In this document: positions 50,254 to 56,244 of the stretch, piece after piece
Position numbering within the stretch: position 1 is the stretch's first letter
Layout of the letters: each line of letters starts with the position of its first letter
From: Clostridiales bacterium
GTDB lineage: Bacteria; Bacillota; Clostridia; Christensenellales; Aristaeellaceae
NCBI GenBank assembly: GCA_004556985.1
Contig: SFFC01000001.1
Coordinates: 1 to 56,244 of the forward strand
Direction: 5' to 3'
Length of the DNA: 56,244 nt
Notes under the pieces: generated by a model
What the model saw: only the letters and a program-made list of their open reading frames with translations
The model's database searches: none
Told to the model about the DNA's origin: nothing
Program-made: the position numbers and the translations under genes

Positions 50254-51746
50254 GGCTCCTCCTCAATCCTGCGGTACAGCCTGTAATGCCTGTCGGCATT
50301 CAGGTCGAACACCCCATCGCGCTCGGCGATCAGTTCGTAGCGCGCGCCGGGATCGCGCCAACTCGTCACGACGTAGTCGGTCAGCCCCTGCGCGAGATAC
50401 CCGTCGATGGCCTCGCGCTTTTCCTGCGTTTCGAGGTTGTTGTCGGCAAAATAACGGCAGACGGGCGTGATTCCCGCCGCGAGATAGAATCCCTGATCGA
50501 GGCTGCTCAGGTCAAGGAGCGTCGCGCCCGGCTCCTGCGCCATGATCGCGGCGAACTCCGTCTGCGGCATGTCCTCCCTGCGAACCTGCGCCAGCGGCGC
50601 AGCGGCGCACAGCGACAGGCTGACCGGCACGACGGCAGCCGTCAGCACAAGCGCAGGCACACGCCAGCGCAAACCTCTCAACCGCCCAAGCGCCCAAGCC
50701 AGTGGGCAAAGGCCCAGCGGCGCAAGCGCGGCGAACACCAGCGCATAGTACGGATGCGCCATCTCGCCCCAATAGCAGGTCAGCAGCAGCAGCCCCGCGC
50801 CGGCGGGTATCGCCAGCGCCGCCAGCACGCAGCCCTTTTCCCGCCGCGCCAGCAGCCGGAGGGCCGCAAACGCGCAGCCGATCGCGGCCAGAATCGCGAC
50901 GGCCGGGTTGATCGCGCTCTGCGTGCGCAGGTAGGCCAGCGCGTTCAATACATGCCCGGCCAGCGTCATCGGCTCGCCGCTGTAGGAGAACAGATTCTGC
51001 ACAAAGTAGACCTCGATGCAGTCCCCGAGAATGCCGTTGGCCAGCAGGAACGCACAGACCGGCAGGAGCACGGCGGCGAAGCCCGCGAGCATCCAGAGGC
51101 CGGAGACGACCGCGCGGCCAAAGCCGCTCACGCGCCATTCCTCAAGCAGCCAGAACAGGCCGACGCCGAAGAAGAGCCCGCAGTCGGTGTACTTGATCGC
51201 GAACACCCAGGCCATCGCCGCGCCGAAGGCCGCGAGCCGGAGCGCGCTCCCTTCGCGCTGCCCTCCCCGCATAAACCGGCCCATCGCCGCAGTCACCGCG
51301 ATGGTCAGCGCCGGCAGGCAGAATTCCTCCGCGCAGCCGCCCTGGTTGAAGGCCGTGCAGGCGACGGTCACCATCGCCGTCAGCGGAATGGCGCAGAGCG
51401 TCAGCTCCCCCTCACCAAAAAGCGATATCAGCCTCCACGCCGCCAGGAGCATGCAGAAAAGGGAAACCGCCTCCAGCAGATAGACGCCCAGGAACGACGT
51501 GTCACTGATGCAGGCCGCCAGGCCGTAGATCAGAAACAGCAACGGCCCCTTATGGTCGAACAGGTCGCGATAGGGCATAAGCCCCTCGCGCATACCGCGC
51601 CCGATCGTGAAATACAGGTTGGTATCCGTCCAGAAATTCGTCGCGTAGCGCGGCGAGCTGGTCGACGCGACAAACAGCGCCAGCAGCGCGCACAGCAGCG
51701 CCAGCGCCGACGCCGCGGACAGGAGACGCCTCTCCTCTCGTTTCAT
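50250..51746 (-). CDS. Polytopic membrane protein, GT39/GT87-like (paralogue 1)
   Basis: 498 residues with about 10-12 helices. The first outer loop has T-N-F-W-T-D-T-N, then M-P-Y-R-D-L-F-D-H-K-G-P-L-L-F-L-I-Y, a pattern of lipid-linked sugar transferases of the PMT/GT-C type, where an aspartate in that loop is catalytic. A soluble C-terminal stretch (about residues 400-498) ends Y-R-L-Y-R-R. The neighbouring gene at 51746 has the same plan and motifs. It shares one base with that gene and four with the next. Glycan substrate unknown. Confidence 0.72.
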   Translation of the reverse strand: MKREERRLLSAASALALLCALLALFVASTSSPRYATNFWTDTNLYFTIGRGMREGLMPYRDLFDHKGPLLFLIYGLAACISDTSFLGVYLLEAVSLFCMLLAAWRLISLFGEGELTLCAIPLTAMVTVACTAFNQGGCAEEFCLPALTIAVTAAMGRFMRGGQREGSALRLAAFGAAMAWVFAIKYTDCGLFFGVGLFWLLEEWRVSGFGRAVVSGLWMLAGFAAVLLPVCAFLLANGILGDCIEVYFVQNLFSYSGEPMTLAGHVLNALAYLRTQSAINPAVAILAAIGCAFAALRLLARREKGCVLAALAIPAGAGLLLLTCYWGEMAHPYYALVFAALAPLGLCPLAWALGRLRGLRWRVPALVLTAAVVPVSLSLCAAAPLAQVRREDMPQTEFAAIMAQEPGATLLDLSSLDQGFYLAAGITPVCRYFADNNLETQEKREAIDGYLAQGLTDYVVTSWRDPGARYELIAERDGVFDLNADRHYRLYRRIEEEP

Positions 51747-53200
51747 CAGCCTCTCCTCCTGTAGAGATAGAACATCTTGTTGATCCGGTCGCGCTCGTCA
51801 TAGCCCGCATCCGTCGCGATGAGCTGGTAGCGGTCAAAGCGCTCGGGCAGCGGCGTCCAGGAGGTGACCACATAATCGGGCAGCGCCTCCTCGAGATACC
51901 GGTCGAGCTCCTCAGCCATCTCGTCAAGCGCCACGTTCAGCCGCACGAAGAAGCGCTCCTGCGGCAGCGTCCCGCTGACGAGGTAGAAGCCGTCGTCCAG
52001 ATGCTTGTATTGCAGCAGCGTCGCACCCGGCTCGATATAGGCGCACAGCCGCCCCTGCGCCGTATCCTCGAGCCGCACGCCGCGCAGATAGGCGTTTGGG
52101 CTGCCAAGGACCGCGAGCCCCAGCGCCAGCGCCGACGCGCCGGCCAGCACAGCGCCGCCCCGCCGGCCGATCTCCTTGGGCAGATGCAGCAGCAGCGCCC
52201 GCAGGCCGAACACCGCAAACACCGACAGCGCCAGCGGACAATAGGGCCAGACGCGCCCGAGGAAGCAGACCGCGACCGTCTGGCACAGCGCCATCAGAAC
52301 CGCCGCCAGGCGCGCCTGCGCGCGCTCCTCCCGGTCGATCAAAAGCGCGAGCATCCCGCCCGCCGCCGGCAGCACCCACAGCAGGTTGGCACGGATGTAG
52401 CGAAGCACATGCAATAGCGCCGGACCGATGCCCGCATCTGCCTCCGCGCCGTCGTAGAGGAAGATATTGTTGTAGATGTAAGCCTCGTAGGCGTCCCGCA
52501 GCGCGCCGTTGGCCGCAAAATACGCCGCCCAGAGCAGCACGGGCAGCAGCATGCCCGACAGAAACGCGGTGGCGCTCAGCAGCGCGCGCCTCAATCCGCC
52601 ATGGCGCAGCGCAGTCAGCCCCTCCGCAAGGCAGAGTCCGATGAACAGACCGAGCATCGTATACTTGATCGTCGCGACGCCGCCAGCGAGCAGCCCGCAG
52701 GCGAAGAGCCGGCCGGGGCGCATCGGCCCTTCGTCCCGGTCATAGGCGTCAAGCGCCAGGGCTATGGCCCCCATCAGCAGCGGCAGGCAGAATTCCTCCG
52801 CGCTGTCTCCCCGCGAGAACGCCGGGGAGACGAGCATGCACGCGCCCAGCAGCACAGCCCCCGCGAGCGAAAGGGGCTCGCTCAGACGCCTGCGCAGCAG
52901 CAGGCAGGCCGAATAGAGCGCCGCCGCCAAGCTGAGCACCTCCATGACGTAGACGCCCCAAAAACCCGAATCCGACAAGCAGGCCGCCAGCGCGTGAATC
53001 AGGTAGAGCGTCGGCCCCTTCTGCTCGTAGATATCGCGATAGAGCACGCCGCCCGCGCGCATGACGCGCCCAACCGTCAGCAGGCAATTCGCGTCTCCCC
53101 AGACGTTGAGCGGATAGAGCGGCGAGCACTGCGAGCAAAAGAGCAGCAGCAGCGCCGCCGCCAGCAGACAGAGCGCCCCGCGCCTCACGCGTTCCTTCAT
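51746..53200 (-). CDS. Polytopic membrane protein, GT39/GT87-like (paralogue 2)
   Basis: 484 residues, same layout as the protein at 50250: W-G-D-A-N-C-L-L-T-V-G-R, L-Y-R-D-I-Y-E-Q-K-G-P-T-L-Y-L-I-H, A-E-E-F-C-L-P, a dozen helices and a soluble tail with D-Y-V-V-T-S-W and a final M-F-Y-L-Y-R-R. Start at ATG 53198-53200 with GGGAGGGG; the longer frame upstream lies inside recQ. It is 13 bases from recQ and overlaps the next gene by one base (TGATG). A pair of GT-C-like enzymes in one operon suggests two steps on one glycan or glycolipid. Confidence 0.72.
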   Translation of the reverse strand: MKERVRRGALCLLAAALLLLFCSQCSPLYPLNVWGDANCLLTVGRVMRAGGVLYRDIYEQKGPTLYLIHALAACLSDSGFWGVYVMEVLSLAAALYSACLLLRRRLSEPLSLAGAVLLGACMLVSPAFSRGDSAEEFCLPLLMGAIALALDAYDRDEGPMRPGRLFACGLLAGGVATIKYTMLGLFIGLCLAEGLTALRHGGLRRALLSATAFLSGMLLPVLLWAAYFAANGALRDAYEAYIYNNIFLYDGAEADAGIGPALLHVLRYIRANLLWVLPAAGGMLALLIDREERAQARLAAVLMALCQTVAVCFLGRVWPYCPLALSVFAVFGLRALLLHLPKEIGRRGGAVLAGASALALGLAVLGSPNAYLRGVRLEDTAQGRLCAYIEPGATLLQYKHLDDGFYLVSGTLPQERFFVRLNVALDEMAEELDRYLEEALPDYVVTSWTPLPERFDRYQLIATDAGYDERDRINKMFYLYRRRG

Positions 53201-53213
53201 CGCAGCCCCTCCC

Positions 53214-55046
53214 TCATTCATCCACATAGGCCTCGATCTCCCGCAGAAAGGCATCGCCGTAGCGCTCGAGCTTGCCCGTGCCGACGCCATCCACGCGCAG
53301 CATCGCCGCGCGCGTTCTGGGCCTCTTGTCGGCCATATCGCGCAGCGTCGCGTTGGTGAAGATGATGAACGGCGGCACATGCTGCTCCTCCGCGATCCGC
53401 CGGCGCAGGGCGGTCAGCCGGGCGAGCAGCGCCTTGTCGACCAGGCGCTTCTGCGTCATGCGGCGCCCGTTTTCCCGCTGCGCGTCCGCCATGGGCAGCG
53501 TCATGCGGATCGGCTCGTCGCCCAGCAGCGCCTCCCGGGCGCGCGGGCCGGGCCGCAGCAGCGGATACTCGCCCTCCGTCACCTCGAGCACGTCGTCGAC
53601 GATCAGCTCGTCGATCATCGCGCGCACGCTTTCCTCTCCCTCTGCGCGCAGGCAGCCGAACGCCGAGAGCTTGTCAAGCCCCCGCGCGCGGATGCGCTCG
53701 TCCTTCGCGCCGACGAGCACCCTGGCCGTCAGCGCCTTGCCGTAGCGCCCCTGCATCGCCATGACGCCGGAGACGATCTGCCCCGCCTCGCGGGTGACGT
53801 CGCGCTCCTGCGCCGCGTTCAGGCAGCCGGAACAGTTGCCGCATCGCGCCTTCGCGGGCCGCTCGCCGAAGTAACCGAGAATCCGCGTGCGCAGGCAGCC
53901 GCTGCCCGTCGCGTAAAACGTCATCTGCTTGAGCCGCTCCTGCGCGCGCTCAGCGACGACCTGCTGCGTCTGCGCATCCAGCTCGCTCTCCTCCTGGCCG
54001 TGCTCGATCAAAAACTGGTTGAGCCGCACGTCCGCCGGCTGATACAGCAGGCAGCAGACGGCCTCCTCGCCGTCGCGGCCCGCGCGCCCGGCCTCCTGAT
54101 AATAGCTCTCCAGATCCTTGGGCATGTTGTAGTGGACGACAAAGGAGACGTTGGATTTATCGATGCCCATACCGAAGGCGTTGGTCGCGACGATCACCGG
54201 CACGCTGTCGGAGACGAAATCCTCCTGCGCGCTCCGGCGCTCCTCGTCGGGCATGCCCGCGTGATAGCCGACCGCGTCGATGCCCTCCTGGCGCAGCATT
54301 CTCGCGACCTCCTCGACGCCTTTGCGCGTGCCGCAGTAGACGATGCCGCTCTGCCCCTTATGCTCCGCGAGAAAACGCAGCAGCTCCGCGTCCCTGTCCT
54401 TGGGCCGACGCACCTCGAAGTAGAGATTCGGCCGGTCAAAGCCTGTGGAGATCTCGAAGGGTGCCTTCAGGTCGAGCAGGCGCACGATGTCGCGGCGGAC
54501 GGACTCCGTCGCCGTCGCGGTAAACGCGCTCAGGCGCGGGCGCACGGGCAGCCGCCGGATGAACGGCTCGATCTGCAGATAGCCGGGGCGGAAATCCTGC
54601 CCCCACTGGCTGACGCAGTGCGCCTCGTCGACGACGACCTGCGCAATCTGCGCATGGCAGGCAAATTCGAGAAACAGCTCCGTCAGCAAGCGCTCAGGCG
54701 CAACATAGATGATCTTGTAGACGCCGTTTCGCGCGTTTTGCAGCGCCAGCATGAACTGGCGCGGCGTGAGCGAGCTATTGAGATAGGCCGCGCGCACGCC
54801 GTTTTGCAAAAGCGCGCTGACCTGGTCGCGCATCAGCGAGATCAGAGGCGAAACGACGAGCGTCACGCCCGGAAGCACGAGCGCCGGAATCTGGTAGCAG
54901 AGCGACTTGCCCGCGCCCGTGGGCATGACGGCCATCACGTCGCGCCCCGAGAGGATCGCCGCGATGACCTGCTCCTGTCCCGGCCGGAAATCGCCGTAGC
55001 CAAAGACCTCGCCCAGCGCCTGCCGCGCCGCCTCCATTGCCGTCAT
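53214..55046 (-). CDS. recQ: ATP-dependent DNA helicase RecQ
   Basis: 3'-5' helicase for recombination and fork repair. 610 residues: helicase core with M-P-T-G-A-G-K-S-L-C-Y-Q (Walker A), D-E-A-H-C-V-S-Q-W-G-Q-D-F-R-P (DEAH box), Q-E-A-G-R-A-G-R-D-G (motif VI); zinc-binding RQC with C-L-R-T-R-I-L-x-Y-F-G and C-G-N-C-S-G-C; a winged-helix part and a C-terminal HRDC domain. ATG 55044-55046 behind AAGGAGGA. It heads a leftward operon with membrane and metabolic genes, an unusual partner set. Confidence 0.97.
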   Translation of the reverse strand: MTAMEAARQALGEVFGYGDFRPGQEQVIAAILSGRDVMAVMPTGAGKSLCYQIPALVLPGVTLVVSPLISLMRDQVSALLQNGVRAAYLNSSLTPRQFMLALQNARNGVYKIIYVAPERLLTELFLEFACHAQIAQVVVDEAHCVSQWGQDFRPGYLQIEPFIRRLPVRPRLSAFTATATESVRRDIVRLLDLKAPFEISTGFDRPNLYFEVRRPKDRDAELLRFLAEHKGQSGIVYCGTRKGVEEVARMLRQEGIDAVGYHAGMPDEERRSAQEDFVSDSVPVIVATNAFGMGIDKSNVSFVVHYNMPKDLESYYQEAGRAGRDGEEAVCCLLYQPADVRLNQFLIEHGQEESELDAQTQQVVAERAQERLKQMTFYATGSGCLRTRILGYFGERPAKARCGNCSGCLNAAQERDVTREAGQIVSGVMAMQGRYGKALTARVLVGAKDERIRARGLDKLSAFGCLRAEGEESVRAMIDELIVDDVLEVTEGEYPLLRPGPRAREALLGDEPIRMTLPMADAQRENGRRMTQKRLVDKALLARLTALRRRIAEEQHVPPFIIFTNATLRDMADKRPRTRAAMLRVDGVGTGKLERYGDAFLREIEAYVDE

Positions 55047-55102
55047 GCCGCTCCTCCTTCGTGCCCCGCGCGCCCAGCGGCGCGGATGCGCATATCGAAT
55101 TT

Positions 55103-55132
55103 ATTATAAGCCCCTGCGCTTGGGAGCGTCAA
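55103..55132 (-). promoter_or_regulatory. Promoter of the recQ operon
   Basis: Minus strand TTGACG (55127-55132), 18-base spacer, perfect TATAAT (55103-55108). Confidence 0.85.
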
Positions 55133-55182
55133 GCATAAGCCCGGCATTTTGTGCGCACGATACGCGCATGGAGGTGAGCGCC

Positions 55183-55347
55183 TTGAATCTCTATCCGAAC
55201 CTGTATGCGCTGCTGGAAAGCGACTCCAACGCCCGCCGGCTCTTTGAGGGCGCGCCGCGCGAAATCCGCCGCCAGCTGCTTGTGCGCCAGCGGGATATCC
55301 GTTCCGTCGCGGCGTTGGATGCGGCCATTCAGAGCATTCGGGCATAA
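55183..55347 (+). CDS. Small hypothetical protein (54 residues)
   Basis: TTG start 55183 with GGAGGTGA six bases upstream; an ATG at 55168 in the same frame precedes that site and is less likely. The peptide starts L-N-L-Y-P-N-L-Y-A-L-L-E-S-D and continues as a charged helical protein rich in Arg and Glu (A-P-R-E-I-R-R-Q-L-L-V-R-Q-R). No membrane segment. Divergent from recQ and followed at once by a terminator. I do not recognise a family. Confidence 0.68.
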   Translation: MNLYPNLYALLESDSNARRLFEGAPREIRRQLLVRQRDIRSVAALDAAIQSIRA

Positions 55348-55385
55348 AAAGGGCGGCTTCCGCAGGGAAGCCGCCCTCGTTTTAC
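55346..55385. terminator. Bidirectional terminator between the small gene and rny
   Basis: Stem GGGCGGCTTCC/GGAAGCCGCCC (55351-55376) with TCGTTTT on the plus side and TTTTT on the minus side. Confidence 0.92.
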
Positions 55386-55394
55386 ACAGCGGGA

Positions 55395-56244
55395 TTATTT
55401 CGCGAACTCCGTGCAGCGGGTTTCGCGAATGACGTTGACCTTGATCTGGCCCGGATACTCGAGCTCATTCTCGATGCGCTTGGCGATCTCGCGGGCGAGC
55501 ACGGTCGTGCCCTCGTCGGAGATATCCTCCGGCTTGACCATGATGCGGACCTCGCGGCCGGACTGAATGGCAAAGGACTTCTCCACGCCCTGGAAGCTCG
55601 ACGCAATCTCCTCGAGCTTCTCGAGCCGGCGGATGTAGTTCTCGATGGACTCGCGGCGCGCGCCCGGACGCGCGGCGGAAATCGCATCCGCCGCCTGAAC
55701 GAGCACGGCCTCCACGGTCTGCGGCTCGACGTCGTTGTGGTGCGCGGCGATGCAGTGGATGACCTCGGGGCTTTCATGATAGCGCTTGGCCATCTCGACG
55801 CCCAGCTCGACGTGCGTGCCCTCAAGCTCGTGGTCGACGGCCTTGCCGATGTCGTGCAGCAGGCCAGCGCGCTTGGCGAGCGTGACGTCCGCGCCGAGCT
55901 CGGCGGCCATCAGGCCGGCCAGGTGGCTGACCTCGATCGAATGCTTGAGCACGTTCTGGCCATAGCTGGTGCGGTAGCGCATGCGGCCCAGCAGCTTGAC
56001 CAGCTCATGATGGATGCCGTGCATGTTGGTCTCGAAGATCGCCTGCTCGCCGGTCTCGCGGATCTGGTTGTCGACCTCGCGGCGGGCCTTCTCGACCATT
56101 TCCTCGATGCGCGCGGGATGGATGCGCCCGTCGGCGATCAGCTTTTCCAGCGCGATGCGCGCGATCTCGCGGCGCACCGGGTCAAACGCGGAGACGATCA
56201 CGGCCTCAGGCGTGTCGTCGATGATCAGGTCGACGCCCGTCGCC
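55395..56244 (-). CDS. rny: Ribonuclease Y, C-terminal part (partial at window end)
   Basis: Endoribonuclease that starts turnover of many mRNAs and riboswitch leaders in Firmicutes. The window holds the last 282 codons or so: the end of the KH-proximal part (V-D-L-I-I-D-D-T-P, F-D-P-V-R-R-E-I-A-R), then the HD domain with L-L-H-D-I-G-K-A-V-D-H-E-L-E-G-T-H and the conserved tail G-R-E-V-R-I-M-V-K-P. The N-terminal membrane anchor and coiled coil lie outside the window. Confidence 0.97.
   Translation of the reverse strand, partial: ATGVDLIIDDTPEAVIVSAFDPVRREIARIALEKLIADGRIHPARIEEMVEKARREVDNQIRETGEQAIFETNMHGIHHELVKLLGRMRYRTSYGQNVLKHSIEVSHLAGLMAAELGADVTLAKRAGLLHDIGKAVDHELEGTHVELGVEMAKRYHESPEVIHCIAAHHNDVEPQTVEAVLVQAADAISAARPGARRESIENYIRRLEKLEEIASSFQGVEKSFAIQSGREVRIMVKPEDISDEGTTVLAREIAKRIENELEYPGQIKVNVIRETRCTEFAK

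Overview
This is a GC-rich, gene-dense chromosomal segment of a spore-forming member of the Firmicutes, probably class Clostridia. Evidence: the sporulation genes yabP and yabQ beside divIC; a T-box leader on serS; HPr kinase (hprK) with a ROK glucokinase; an oadB-type sodium pump subunit; strong GGAGG ribosome-binding sites; and frequent TTG and GTG starts. The exact family cannot be fixed from the window, although the GC content and gene mix recall gut Christensenellales or Oscillospirales. I see no rRNA, tRNA, CRISPR array, insertion sequence or prophage. Most long antisense frames are GC-driven shadows of real genes.

Layout. 1-4.3 kb: a kinase-like gene tail, a broken AlkD-type DNA repair gene, serS with its T-box leader, a CofE-like ligase and an AEC transporter. 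4.4-10.5 kb: a Dlt-like cluster of MBOAT acyltransferase, membrane-anchored SGNH/DltD-like protein, DltA-like adenylating enzyme, a DAP-decarboxylase-fold PLP enzyme and a carrier protein. 10.5-19.1 kb: a complete histidine operon (yerC-hisZGDCBHAFIE-hisJ) read leftwards from a promoter that carries a perfect inverted repeat over its -10. 19.2-21.4 kb: ppx/gppA-like, divIC, yabQ and yabP, with an 81-bp direct repeat between the first two. 21.5-33.3 kb: accessory metabolism and envelope genes (solute-binding protein, degenerate SDR, flippase, beta-lactamase-fold hydrolase, methyltransferase, Gfo/Idh/MocA oxidoreductase, beta-phosphoglucomutase, oadB with a tiny oadG-like gene, a ferritin-like protein, a 56-residue protein). 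33.4-37.7 kb: carbon-control genes (penicillin-recognising-fold hydrolase, glucokinase, hprK, phosphohexomutase). 37.9-41.8 kb: a secreted peptidoglycan-binding protein, a HAD hydrolase, a MATE transporter and a secreted SH3-like protein. 41.9-45.6 kb: prfC with a short leader ORF, then typA. 45.6-47.8 kb: a structured noncoding stretch, an EamA transporter, an AT-rich gap and a self-contained unit of three very small genes. 47.8-55.1 kb: a leftward operon recQ - two paralogous polytopic proteins - Ldh-type dehydrogenase - MATE transporter. 55.2 kb to the end: a 54-residue protein and the 3' part of rny.

The strongest candidates for something undescribed are (i) the Dlt-like cluster at 4.5-10.5 kb, where a decarboxylase gene lies between the adenylating enzyme and the carrier, suggesting that an amino acid is activated, altered and then attached to a surface polymer, and (ii) the three-small-ORF unit at 47.1-47.8 kb, which has its own promoter, three strong ribosome-binding sites, two related hydrophobic peptides, one cationic amphipathic peptide and a terminator. 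All functional statements rest on reading motifs by eye; no database search was possible.
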